Source of the DNA: Jimgerdemannia flammicorona
Lineage: Eukaryota; Mucoromycota; Endogonomycetes; Endogonales; Endogonaceae
Direction: 5' to 3'
Assembly: GCA_003990745.1 (NCBI GenBank)
Contig: RBNI01003098.1
Location: 1 to 16,672, forward strand
Length of the DNA stretch: 16,672 bases
Position numbers and translations under genes: made by a program. The notes under the pieces were generated by a model that saw nothing but the letters and a program-made list of their open reading frames with translations, did no database searches and was not told the origin of the DNA. Positions within the stretch are counted from its first letter, which is position 1, and each line of letters starts with the position of its first letter. Shown piece after piece: positions 1-8,806 of the stretch.

Positions 1-77
1 CAGACAGTGCCTAAACCTATAAATAGCTTAGCAGTCATAGTATAGTTAGATTAGCCTTGTATGATGTGACTGTGAAC

Positions 78-84
78 TGACTCA
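78..84 (+). promoter_or_regulatory. TGACTCA bZIP-type site, LTR A
   Basis: A perfect TGACTCA lies about 120 bp upstream of the TATA box. The same position is kept in the other LTRs (8136, 9968, 10807, 15687). TGACTCA is the known core site of fungal Gcn4/CPC1 and of AP-1 factors. Binding here is inferred. Confidence 0.5.
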
Positions 85-203
85 GCAGTTAGACAATCTC
101 TTGATATGTCAGATCACCATTGTACTACGTGACTGCATTCCAACTCAGCAAAGCACTTAGTACTACATCCATATCCAGCATAGTCCAGATAGCCCCTCAC
201 TAG

Positions 204-209
204 TATAAA
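204..209 (+). promoter_or_regulatory. TATA box of LTR A
   Basis: TATAAA sits inside a block kept in nearly all LTR copies (CACTAGTATAAATACCCCC) and is followed by a C-rich tract. It is the likely core promoter at the U3/R border, with transcription expected to start about 25-35 bp downstream. Confidence 0.75.
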
Positions 210-336
210 TACCCCCTCCCCCAGACCTCAGAATTCCAGACTTAAACACCTGAACAATCCAAACACAACTCCTGAGCACTTCCCCACAATACCCCTTCAC
301 ACAACTACTCCTAGTATAGCAATATCATGAATAGCA

Positions 337-342
337 AATAAA
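337..342 (+). terminator. Polyadenylation signal of LTR A
   Basis: AATAAA lies about 130 bp downstream of the TATA box, where the R region is expected. It is also found at 8385-8390, and on the minus strand as TTTATT at 10547-10552. Confidence 0.55.
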
Positions 343-701
343 CCTATTTAATAACCCACAAACCACTCTTAAGTAAATCCGCTCCCCATTAGGTCCTACT
401 CCTAACCCTGTCACGAAATTTCCTAATTGGGTATTGTCTGCAGTGATACGCTAATTCAACTAAGCTGGTCTTAGTTTTCTTGAACTTCCTGAAATACAGA
501 AAATCCTGAACATCCAGAACAAGTCTGAAAAAGGACTTTGGTTGAGACGTCAACCCGATCTAGAAATCAATAAGCGTAGAGGACATACTCCATATGAAAT
601 TGATCTTGACCATAAGAAAACAGTCTTCTAGAATATCCAGAACTTCCAGAAAATCCTTCCAGAACTATGTAATGGTTACCCTAAAAAGCAACCCTCTTAC
701 A

Positions 702-1117
702 ATGGAGTTCTTTTATTTTAACCATAGGGTTCCAAGGATGATTTCATTATCAGGGAGTAGTACAATTTGGAGGGTAACATATACTTGGTAGTCACCAATT
801 TGGAAGGGTAGGTTGCAGACTTTCTTGCTGATAATGTGTGAGGTTCCATCAGCTGTGGCAACTGCTTGAGTTTGTTGTACTGGAGAGGTGAAGACCTTGA
901 GTCTATTGGCTGTTTCTTCATTAATGAAATTGCTTAAGGCACTGCTGTCTATTATAATCTTGACAGGTACTTGGTTGACAAAAGCTTGGAGTGTAAGCAG
1001 TTTGTCTGATCCAATAGTGGTGATTTTAGTTGTAGAAGCTTTCCTTCTATTGGTTCTTCTTTGAGCCAGTTCATTGACACAAGAGAAGCAATCATCAATC
1101 ATTTGGAAAGAGTACAT
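702..1117 (-). pseudogene. Retropepsin-like aspartic protease of element B
   Basis: This is the pro domain of the gag-dUTPase-PR frame. It cuts the polyprotein in chromoviruses. The active-site region is near 930-950, but the usual DSGAS reads DSSAL here, so the catalytic-loop glycine is lost by a G-to-A change; the homologous copy in element E keeps DSGAS. The second family signature, a hydrophobic run ending in ILGTPWL, appears as ILGTLWL at 714-745. A cysteine pair (CFSC) lies upstream of the fold. The frame ends with TAA about 10 bp before the LTR A junction. It is in phase with the dUTPase upstream, apart from one in-frame TGA near 1130. It is not expected to be active. Confidence 0.8.
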
Positions 1118-1195
1118 TCCAATGCCATAGGGGTATCAACTACTTGGTATATATCTGTCTTTGATTTTCTTATAGAATTGTTTTTCTTTGTTTAT

Positions 1196-1640
1196 GGTAG
1201 GTTGGACTAGGGCCTTATTTGATGAGCTAAATCCTTTAGATCCTTGGATAATAGGTAGTAGTTCAGGGACTTCCTTGACTGTCAGGGTTGACTCGATTTT
1301 TTCAAATAGGATCTGGGCAATACAGAAACCTATGGAGATCTTGAAGGGTATCCAACTGTGGTTTCAGATAAGGACAATAATTTTGCCTATATAATCTTCA
1401 TCAATGACTCCTCCTTCTACTGAGAGTCCTTTCAATGCTAGGCTGCTATGACAGTATATTCTTCCAATATGTCCTTTGGGAATTTGGATGCTGATTCCTA
1501 TATAGACTTGCTTGACTTCTTAGTTGGAGACTGTAGCTTCTTCGGTGGCATACAGGTCATATCCAGCTGCTTTTTGACTTCCTTTGGTTGGGGCCTTGGC
1601 AGTTTGTCTTAATTTGACAAAGTCTAGTATTCTGGTAGTC
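1196..1640 (-). pseudogene. dUTPase domain of element B
   Basis: This is a trimeric-type dUTPase domain (dUTP to dUMP plus pyrophosphate), which in retroelements limits uracil incorporation into cDNA. All five family motifs are recognisable in order on the minus strand: AAGYDLYA; GISIQIPKGHIG leading to CHSSLALKG; GGVIDEDYIGK; FCIAQILFEKI; and the glycine-rich C-terminal motif QGSKGFSSSN (1217-1246). The length, about 140 codons, is normal for the family. One TGA interrupts the frame after the first motif, and the motif 2 arginine is histidine. It is in frame with the protease downstream and, across stops, with the zinc knuckle upstream. The copy in element E confirms the identification. Confidence 0.88.
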
Positions 1641-1696
1641 AGATTATTAAAGTAGTGCAGAGTAGTAACAATTGCTTGTATTGCTGTTTGGGGTTT

Positions 1697-3653
1697 TCAG
1701 TTGGGGCAGGTACTGGCCATGTATCCTGTTTTTTGGCAATATAAGCATGCTCTGCTTCTTTGAAGTTCATTTCTTTCTCCTTCAGTGAGTTCCTTGAAGG
1801 TACTCGGCTGAGTGGGTTTGTGATTTCTGGGTGTCCAAGAGGTGGATGTTGAGGGAGCTCGGGATGCTTCATGCTTGGGTTCTTCTTTCTTGGTCCAAGT
1901 CTTTTCCTTATTGTTGAATTGTCTTTGGGGCAGAATTGGTCCAACTGTTAGAATTCGCTTGACCATAGTCTTGATTCTTGCTAGATACCATTGTTGGTGA
2001 TCACAACCAACTGGGTATCCTTGTTCTCAAATTTTTCTAGTAAGCCATTCAGGTAGTATATCGAATAGATGGTCTGCTCTTGTACCATTTCGTGCTTCAT
2101 CATTAGCAATATATCCTAGGCCAACAGTGTTCAGGAGTGACTCGAGTTTTGTACAGAAGGTTTCGAATTCTTCTTTGCCATGTATATCAAATTTGAGGTT
2201 GCAGAGTTTTACTCAAGATTCAGCGATTATGGTTTCACTGCAGTATTGAGCAATCATGAGTTGTTTGAGTCCAGGGGCTGCAGGATGGGCTCCATATCCT
2301 GAGGTATTGTTTGCTATATTCTGGGCAACTACTGCAGGTCAGGTATCCCATGTGAGGGGTTTTTCAGGAAGGGTTTACCACCATTCTTCAGTGGGTCCTC
2401 AGAAGAATGTAACAACTTGGTGGACATAGGCCATAGTAGTAGCAAAGAGTTGTTCCAGAGTGTGGTCTTGATTGTTTATCAGAAGGCAGTCAGCAACTCA
2501 CTTATTGGTCCATTGATTGGCTTCAAAGTTGGTATCAACTACACTAATAAAGCTTTGAACTTCCTGTGCAGTACCATTGAAGGTAGATAGGCTCAGATTT
2601 TTGGTAGATCAGGTCTGTTCAGCTAAGGCAGTAATGGTTGCTACCATTATGGCTATCTGGGCTATGAGGTCTAGAATCTGTTGGTTTGCCATGTTGTTTA
2701 CTGGAGGTGGTTGGACTGTTGGTAGTGGTGTTACTAGTACTACTTGAGGTACTGGTGCAGAGTGTGAGGGTGTTCTTTGGATCTGTGTGAGTTGCTGGAG
2801 TAATAGTTGTGGATCTGGAGTAAGGGCTCGATAGATAGCTATTTGTTGCTGTGTCAGTGTATTCTGTCCTGATGGAGGTACATCTCCTTCAGTGGTGTAT
2901 CTGGGATTGAATTCACTGAGATACTTCTCCTCTTCTTCAGTTTGGTCCCTGTATAATTGGGTTTGCTTGGTGTTAAAGTAGACAGAGTTAGTTGTATATC
3001 TGATTTTGGATGGACTTAATTCAAAGTCAAGTTCTGGTTCAGTATTGGTTTCAGGTTCAGGTAGAGCTGTAGCAGAGCCTGCTTCTGGTTCAGAGTCAGG
3101 TAGTTGATGAAGGATTTCTCTTGCTTCTTCTTTAAGAATATAGCAGGCCTTACTGTTCTGGAATTGGTAGTATAATGTGGTCTTGTCCTGGTATGGTGAA
3201 AGTCAGTAGAGTTGAGCCACTTGGCTACAGAGGCTTGGGCTTTGTGAGGAACTAAGGCTAGAAAGACTGCTGCTGGTTGTCCTAGGTTGCTTGGATTTGT
3301 GGAGCTGACAAAACTCTGGTTGAGAAGAGTAAAGAAGACTTCTATAAGACCTTCTTTATCTTGACTTGCTGGGTGTAGAGCAAGGAGTTCAGTGAATAGG
3401 GTTTTGCCTATTTGCTGATTTAACTGGAGTATTTCTTTCTTTGAATGAAGTTTGTCCCACTTGTTGTAGGTGTGGAGGTCAAATTGTCCTTGTACATCAG
3501 GTTCAATTCTCTCCAGATTGTCAGATAGTTCAGGATAAATTTCAGTTCAGAGGTTGGGCTTTATACCAACTTGTAGGAATTCTCAGAGGGGTTTGTAGCA
3601 GGGTGAGGAAGCATCTTGAAGTGAAATTGGATTATAAACCACTACTACTAAGT
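1697..3653 (-). pseudogene. Gag (capsid and nucleocapsid) of element B
   Basis: This is the structural protein of the virus-like particle. From the primer binding site, the frame runs through a conserved N-terminal part, an acidic and proline/glutamine-rich linker, and a retrotransposon-gag core. It ends in a basic lysine-rich stretch and a CCHC knuckle near 1700-1760. The knuckle reads CLYCQKTGYMASTC, so the zinc-binding histidine has become tyrosine, a C-to-T change; element E keeps histidine. There are several in-frame stops and a one-base deletion near 3190. No ATG in frame was found; the frame stays open upstream through the primer binding site into U5 as far as about 3870, apart from point stops. 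It is broken and not expected to function. Confidence 0.78.
3639..3650 (-). other. Primer binding site of element B (decayed)
   Basis: This lies three bases inside the LTR end (CTTACA, then ACT). It reads TAGTAGTAGTGG, against TGGTAGCAGCAG at the same place in element E; all differences are transitions. The E form begins TGGTAGC, as expected for pairing with the 3' end of initiator tRNA-Met. Confidence 0.65.
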
Positions 3654-4133
3654 TGTAAGAGGGTTGCTTTTTAGGATAACTATTATGTAGTTCTGGAAGA
3701 GTTTTCTGGAAGTTCTGGATATTCTGGAAGACCATTTTCTTAAGGTTAAGATCAATTTCATATAGAGTATGTCCTCTATGCTTATTGATTTCAAGATCGG
3801 GTTGACATCTCAACCAAAGTCCTTTTTCGGACTAGTTCTGGATTTTCAGGATTTTCCATATTTCAGGAAGTTCAAGAAACTAAGACCAGCTTAGTTGAAT
3901 TGGCATATCACTGCAGACAATACTCAATTAGGAAATTTTGTAATAGAGTTAGAAGTGAGACCTAATAGAGAGCAGATTTACTTAAGAGTAGTTTATAGGT
4001 TATTAAATAGGTTTATTTACTATTCATGATATTGCTATACTAGAAGTAGTTGTGTGAAGAGATATTGTGGAAAGTATTCAGGAATGTTCTTGTGTATTCA
4101 AGTCTTAGATTCTGAGGTCTGGGGGAGGGGATA

Positions 4134-4139
4134 TTTATA
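4134..4139 (-). promoter_or_regulatory. TATA box of element B 5' LTR
   Basis: TATAAA on the minus strand, followed by the same C-rich tract as in the other LTRs. Being in the 5' LTR, this would have been the promoter of element B. Confidence 0.7.
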
Positions 4140-4195
4140 CTAGTGAGGGGCTATCTGGACTATGCTAGATATGGATGTAGCACTTAGTGCCTTGC

Positions 4196-4202
4196 TGAGT
4201 CA
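4196..4202 (-). promoter_or_regulatory. TGASTCA site, element B LTR
   Basis: A perfect TGACTCA (minus strand) about 60 bp upstream of the TATA box. It matches the sites at 8199-8205 and 10026-10032. Confidence 0.45.
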
Positions 4203-4265
4203 GAATACAGTCACATAGTACAAGACTAATCTAACTATACTATGACTGCTAAGCTATTTATAGGT

Positions 4266-5363
4266 TTAGATGCTGTCTGGGTAGTCTTCAATGACATCAC
4301 TATTGATGGCATCATCTCTGATGAAGTAGTCATCTAGGAAGAGTGGTTCATGGATTACTTCTCCTTGTTTGCTGAGATAATAATATATTGGGACTTCATC
4401 ACCATCTTACAGGATAGCATCATCTGTCTCATATGCTGGAGAAGGCATTGGTGGGTGAAGGAGGGGTGCATCATCTTCACTTTTATCAGTTTTGCTGTCT
4501 GCATACCTTCTATAGGTTACAGCACTATAAGTTGCAGGGTTGTAGTAAGCTGGTGGCTGTAGTTCATGTTGCTTGTACTTGGGTAGCAGAGTTGTTGGTT
4601 AAATCTCAAGGGTTGTCTAAAGGTATAGGTTGTGTTCTCCAGTCTCTTCATTATAGTTGAAGTAATTGGGGGTAAATGTGGGTTAGTATTTATACCAGTA
4701 GTTATTGTTCCAATAAGTCTCATATATAGTTATGAACTGTTGTAAGTTCATCGGCAATGTTGGCAGTGTGATCAGATTTGGTAGAGATCCTTGGCTTGAG
4801 GTTATGTCAGCATCAGAGGGATTATTGTCTTTTGCTTCATCTTCGTCGAAGTGGATTATATTGTAGACATTCTTCATAGTATATCCAACTTGAGGCATTT
4901 GCAGGATGTGGTCATTGGGGTGTGGGAAGGTTCTGTCTGTGGTCTGGACATACTCGAGGTACTTGTGGTTGAGTTCTTATATCATATCATCAATTTGACC
5001 ATAGGACAGGGTAGTAACTATTTCGCTAGTAGTAACTTAGAGGTAGGGAATAAAGGTGCTGTACTCATAGAAGAGTTCTCTGTATTTGCAGATGATGAGC
5101 TTCTAGTGTTGAGACATCTGGGTGATGTCTATATCATGGTAGTGTTCAACCACATCTTCCAGGAGGCAGCCGATCTGGTAGTAGCTTGAGATTTGTCCAA
5201 TTCAGTGGGCCTTGCTAAGCATATTCAGGGCATTTCATCAGGCTTCCACAAAGTAGAGGGGTGCTAGGCTATGGATATTCATGAGGGGCAGAGGGGGTGT
5301 AGCTTGGTTGACAATGACATTCCAAATGTCAGTGCAGATATAGTTGTAGATCTCAGTAGTCAT
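4266..5363 (-). pseudogene. U3-encoded protein of unknown function, copy in element B
   Basis: I do not recognise this protein. It is a 366-codon frame (ATG at 5363, TAA at 4266-4268) lying wholly inside U3 of the LTR. Its length is identical to the copy at 8807-9904. What can be seen is a helical-looking N-terminal third, a central acidic stretch (FDEDEAKDN), a tyrosine- and proline-rich middle containing PPAYYN, an acidic serine-rich segment, and a C-terminus rich in Asp and Ile. No transmembrane segment, zinc site or catalytic motif is obvious. It is broken by many TAA, TAG and TGA codons that look like decayed Gln, Trp and Arg codons, and by a local disturbance near 4680. The frame agreement between copies suggests it once encoded a protein. 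Confidence 0.65.
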
Positions 5364-5500
5364 GTTTATATATGTTCAGAAGTTATGATTGTTATTTGTC
5401 TTAGTTCTCTATTTTGACACATCTCAGTGCTCAGTATATGCATTTGGTCCTAATTAGTAAGATTCCATTTATGTAATTCTTATGTTCCATGACTTCGTAT

Positions 5501-5538
5501 TGACTCAGCTTTGTGCACTGTGACTTCAGTTTGACTCA
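5501..5538 (-). promoter_or_regulatory. Paired TGASTCA sites at the start of U3, element B
   Basis: Two perfect sites (5501-5507 and 5532-5538) are 31 bp apart near the 5' end of U3. LTR D keeps the same pair (8630-8636 and 8661-8667), also 31 bp apart. Confidence 0.45.
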
Positions 5539-5652
5539 GCTTCGTGATCTTGCAGGTGATTTCCAGATTTGTTCAGAGGTCGCATGTGATTTCAGTAGCT
5601 TGTTCAGAGGGTGATGTGTGATTTTGGTGGCTTGGAGGTTGTGCACTTACAA

Positions 5653-6270
5653 AACCCAAACACCTCTCTGACACTCATCTGAACTACTGATGAATCCTCC
5701 ATAGTTGATGCTATTGAAGAATTCCTGCTCTGAATGTGCAATCTAAGTCTAATTGCCATCAAGAATGTATCACGAGCTCAAGAACAACAGTCACAGTATG
5801 TTAACCAATACTACTAAGAAGAAATCTTTGATATTGAAGAAAAAGTTCTACTAGACATCCGAGGATACTATATTGATAACCTTAAGCACAGACTATCTAC
5901 AAAGCTGAACAGTAAGTTCATTGGACCATTTGAAGTCATTGCATAAGTCTCTCTAATCTCCTATAAATTGGCACTACCAGACACCATTAAGGTCCACCCA
6001 GTCTTTAATATCCAATGTCTCAAGTGATATAATGAAAATAATGATGAGCTATTCCCAAACTGGACCACTGAACCACCTGTACCTGTCATTATTAATGACC
6101 AAGAAGAATATGAAGTTGAACAAATCCTCAACAAATGTGACCACAAAAACCACCCTGAGTACCTTGTTAAATGGAAAGGTTACCCGATCCATGATATAAT
6201 GTGGGAACCCAAGACCAATCTCCAGAATGCCATTAACTTAGTTCAGGAATATGATTCCTTGAACAACTAA
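5653..6270 (+). pseudogene. Integrase C-terminal domain and chromodomain of element C
   Basis: This is the last 206 codons of pol in one continuous phase, with about five in-frame stops. It begins with an integrase-type stretch (NPNTSLTL), followed by AQEQQSQY, and the GPF signature FIGPFEVI, which marks chromoviral integrases. Next comes YKLALPD...VHPVFNIQCLK, the usual end of the domain. A proline-rich linker then leads to a chromodomain: EEYEVEQIL, EYLVKWKGY and MWEPKTNLQNA, with the aromatic positions Tyr, Trp and Trp kept. Chromodomains of this class are known to guide integration toward marked chromatin. The frame ends at TAA 6268-6270. The upstream catalytic core is missing because element B was inserted there. 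Confidence 0.88.
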
Positions 6271-6680
6271 AACCAAATACCCAATACCTATCAGTATATA
6301 TATTACCCTTCTGAACATTATAATTATCACGAACAAAATTAAGAACTCAGCAAGTCAAGACAAAAGAATACCGACCCTCTGGAAAAATAGCAAAACTGAA
6401 AGCAAGCCTATTCTCTCCATACCACTGATGGGAAATGAGGTGTAGATATTTAAGAAGATTTCTTAGAGGAAATTCTCTAGTAGTGAATGATGTCAGAATC
6501 ACTTTCAGTACATAGCATTGAACATATGACCCTTTAATGTGTAAATCCAATGTATTAGGCAACTGTACTACGAGCATGCCACTTTCTGAAAAAAAATGGA
6601 CTTTACCAGACTTTTGACCTCCCAAATGGTATAATAACACTAGAATAAATTAGAAAGTCCTGACAAGGACATTGAAAGCT
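6271..6680 (+). other. 3' untranslated stretch of element C
   Basis: About 410 bp lie between the pol stop and the polypurine tract. I see no domain. A minus strand open frame of 97 codons (6640 to 6347) covers most of it, with no recognisable motif; AT-rich decay could explain it. In element E all but about the last 55 bp of this stretch is deleted. Confidence 0.5.
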
Positions 6681-6694
6681 AAGAAGGGGAGAGT
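6681..6694 (+). other. Polypurine tract of element C
   Basis: AAGAAGGGGAGAGT lies directly before the LTR start TGTAAG. It is identical in element E (minus strand, 11697 to 11684). It is the expected primer site for plus-strand synthesis and fixes the 5' end of the LTR. Confidence 0.88.
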
Positions 6695-6838
6695 TGTAAG
6701 TGCACAATCTCCAAGCTACTGAAACCACATGTCACCTGCTAAACAAGCCACTGAAATCACATATAACCTCCAAACAAATTTGGAAATCACCTGTATGATC
6801 ATGAAGCTGAGTTAAACTGAAGTTACAGTGCACAAAGC

Positions 6839-6845
6839 TGAGTCA
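6839..6845 (+). promoter_or_regulatory. TGAGTCA site, element C LTR
   Basis: The second of the two sites near the start of U3. The first has decayed to TGAGTTA near 6808. Confidence 0.4.
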
Positions 6846-6984
6846 ATATGAAGTCATGGAATACAAGATTTACACAAACAGAATCTTACCAATCAGGACC
6901 AAATGCATATATACTGAGCACTGAGACACATCAAAACAGAGAACCAAAACAAATAACAACTATAACTTCTAAACATATACAAAC

Positions 6985-8072
6985 ATGACTACTGAGATCT
7001 ACAACTGTATCTATGCTGACATTTGGAATACCATTGTCAACCAAGCCACACCCCCTCTGCCCCTCATGAATATCCATAGTCTAGTACTCCTCTACTTCAT
7101 GGAAGCCCAATGGAATATCCTGAATATACTTAGTGAAGCCCACTGAATCAGACAAATCTCAAGCTACTACCAGATCAGCTACCTCCTAGAAGACATGGTC
7201 AAACACTACCATGACATGGATATTACTCAGATGTCCCAACACCAGAAACTTATTATCTGCAAACATTGAGAACTCTTCTATGAGTACAGTACCTTTATTC
7301 CTCACCTCCAAGTTACTACCACTGAAATGGGTCCTACAGTCAAATTGATGACATGATATAAGAACTCAATCACAAGTACCTTGAGTATGTTCAGACTACA
7401 GACAGAACCTTCCTGTACCCCAATGACCATATTCTACAAATGCCTCAAGTTGGATATGCTATAAAGGATGTCTATGATATAATCTAGTTTGATGAAGATA
7501 AAGCAGAAGACAATGATCCCTCTGATACTGACATGACCTCTAGCCAAGAATCCCTGCCAACTCTGATCACTCTGCCAACCTTGCCAATAAACTTACAACA
7601 GTTCATAACCACCTACAAAACCTACTGGGACAATGACCACTGGTATGAATACCAATCTGTATTCACCCCTGATTACTTTAACTATAATAAAGAAACTGGA
7701 GAATACAACCTATACCTCCAGACAACCCTTGAGATCAAACCAACCACTCTGCTACCTGAGTATAAGTGACATGAACTACAGCCACTAGCTTACTATAACC
7801 CTGCAACTCATAGTACTGTAACCTATAGAAGGTATGCAGACAGTGAATCTGATGAAAGTGAAGATGATGCACCCCTCCTTTGCCCACCAATGCCTTATCC
7901 AGCATATAAGACAGATGATACTATCCTGTAAGATGGTGACAAAGTCCCAATATATTATTACCTCAGTGAACAAGGAGAAGTAATCCATGAACCACTCTTC
8001 CTAGATAACTACTTTATCAGAGATGATGCCATTGATGGTGATATCATTAAAGACTACCCAGACAGCATCTAA
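6985..8072 (+). pseudogene. U3-encoded protein of unknown function, copy in element C
   Basis: This copy is homologous to the frames at 4266-5363 and 8807-9904, with the same start (MTTEIYN) and the same end (DYPDSI, then stop). It is 1088 nt long, 10 nt shorter than the other two copies; the deletion is near 7330, so the two halves are in different phases. The second half is well preserved, including 78 uninterrupted codons from 7533 to 7766. The acidic patch EDNDPSD, a tyrosine-rich stretch and the SESDESEDD acidic serine cluster are clear. Function is unknown, and it matches no family I know. Confidence 0.62.
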
Positions 8073-8135
8073 ATCTATAAATAGCTTAGCAGTCATAGTA
8101 TAGTTAGATTAGCTTTATACAATGTGACTGTGAAC

Positions 8136-8205
8136 TGACTCAGCAGTCAGATGATCTCTTGACATACCAGATCACTCTTGTATTATATAACTGTATTCTG
8201 ACTCA
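8136..8205 (+). promoter_or_regulatory. Two TGACTCA sites upstream of the TATA box, element C LTR
   Basis: Perfect TGACTCA at 8136-8142 and 8199-8205, about 125 and 60 bp before the TATA box. Each is followed by GCA. Confidence 0.45.
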
Positions 8206-8261
8206 GCAAGGCACTAAGTACTACATCCATATCTAGCATAGTCCAGATAGCCCCTCACTAG

Positions 8262-8267
8262 TATAAA
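8262..8267 (+). promoter_or_regulatory. TATA box of element C 3' LTR
   Basis: TATAAA followed by the C-rich tract, in the same conserved block as the other LTRs. Confidence 0.7.
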
Positions 8268-8384
8268 TACCCCCTCCCCCAGACCTCAGAATCTCAGACT
8301 CAAACACATAAGAACATTTCTGAATACTTTCTCACAATATCCCTTTACATAACTACTCCTAGTATAGCAATATTATGAATAGTG

Positions 8385-8390
8385 AATAAA
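8385..8390 (+). terminator. Polyadenylation signal of element C 3' LTR
   Basis: AATAAA about 120 bp downstream of the TATA box, in the expected R region of the 3' LTR, where the element's transcript would be cut. Confidence 0.55.
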
Positions 8391-8629
8391 TCTATTTAAT
8401 AATCCACAAACCACTCTTAAGTAAATCTACTCCCTGTTAGGTCCCACTCCTAACCCCATCATGAAATTTTCTAATTAGGTATTGTCTGTAGCAATATGCC
8501 AATTCAACTAAGCTGGTGTAAGCACACAACCTCCAAGCCACCGAAATCATATGTCACCCTCTGAACAAGCCACTGAAATTACCTGCAACCTCCAAACAAA
8601 TCTGGAAATCATCTGTAAGATCACAAAGC

Positions 8630-8667
8630 TGAGTCAAACTGAAGTCACAGCACATAAAGCTGAGTCA
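8630..8667 (+). promoter_or_regulatory. Paired TGAGTCA sites at the start of U3, LTR D
   Basis: TGAGTCA at 8630-8636 and 8661-8667, both after the shared word AAAGC. They mirror the pair in element B. Confidence 0.45.
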
Positions 8668-8806
8668 ACATGAAGTCATGGAATACAAGATTCACACAAA
8701 CAGAATCTTACTAATCAGGACCAAATGCATATATACTGAGCACTGAGATGCATCAAAACAGAGAACCAAAACAAACAATAAACCACAACTTCTGAACATA
8801 TATAAC

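Larger units (their letters stand above)
1..701 (+). mobile_element. LTR A, 3' portion (U3 end, R, U5)
   Basis: This is the downstream part of a + strand LTR whose start lies outside the window. It opens at the last codons of the U3 reading frame (stop TAA at 12-14). It has a bZIP-type site (78-84), a TATA box (204-209), the C-rich start region CCCCCTCCCCC, a polyadenylation signal (337-342), and then a U5 that ends in CTTACA at 696-701. The sequence switches at 702 to minus strand protease DNA of element B, so A was inserted into B; a 5-bp target duplication would be ATGGA (702-706), with its partner outside the window. It may be a solo LTR or the 3' LTR of a longer element. The U5 part (about 485-701) holds the decayed gag N-terminal frame, with CAG changed to TAG near 630. 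Confidence 0.85.
702..5651 (-). mobile_element. Element B: Ty3/Gypsy retrotransposon, 5' LTR to protease
   Basis: This minus strand element reads from its 5' LTR (5651 to 3654) through the primer binding site, gag, zinc knuckle, dUTPase and protease. It then stops abruptly at 702, where LTR A is inserted. Its outer LTR end at 5651 abuts integrase-coding DNA of element C, so B was inserted into C. The bases next to that end, AAACC (5652-5656), would be one half of a target duplication. The rest of B (RT, RNase H, integrase, 3' LTR) should lie left of the window, if it exists. Confidence 0.85.
3654..5651 (-). mobile_element. 5' LTR of element B, 1998 bp, U3-ORF type
   Basis: This is a complete long terminal repeat with 6-bp inverted ends: TGTAAG at 5651 and CTTACA at 3654 (minus strand). 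U3 contains two TGASTCA sites near its start (5501-5507, 5532-5538), a 366-codon frame (5363 to 4266), and one TGASTCA site near the promoter (4196-4202). The TATA box is at 4134-4139. Compared with A, C and D, a segment of roughly 60 bp holding one more bZIP site is missing near 4203. U5 carries the gag N-terminal frame. About 2 kb is long for a fungal Gypsy LTR. Confidence 0.85.
5652..8516 (+). mobile_element. Element C: 3' part of a chromovirus (IN C-terminus to 3' LTR)
   Basis: This is the only part of the window holding integrase and chromodomain sequence of full length. It starts where element B interrupts it and runs through the chromodomain, about 410 bp of 3' non-coding DNA, a polypurine tract and a 3' LTR. 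The LTR is in turn interrupted at 8516/8517 by LTR D. It is the outermost and most decayed layer of the stack: almost no CpG remains in its LTR. Confidence 0.85.
6695..8516 (+). mobile_element. 3' LTR of element C (interrupted in U5)
   Basis: This LTR starts with TGTAAG at 6695 and contains the U3 frame (6985-8072), TATA box (8262-8267) and polyadenylation signal (8385-8390). It breaks off after ...AAGCTGG at 8516, where a second TGTAAG begins. In intact LTRs the sequence continues from AAGCTGG for about 235 more bp to CTTACA, so the break is inside U5. The missing part should resume after LTR D, but that side is not visible. If D is a simple insertion, its target duplication would be GCTGG (8512-8516). 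Confidence 0.82.

Noticed and set aside
204..701. Self-priming of reverse transcription as in Tf1-type elements
   Set aside because: The expected transcript start (around CAGACCTCAGAAT) shows no clear complement near the LTR end, while a tRNA-type site TGGTAGC is in the right place.
4350..5189. Plus strand frames of 70 to 112 codons
   Set aside because: They lie opposite the U3 frame of element B, whose minus strand phase is the one shared with the other two copies.
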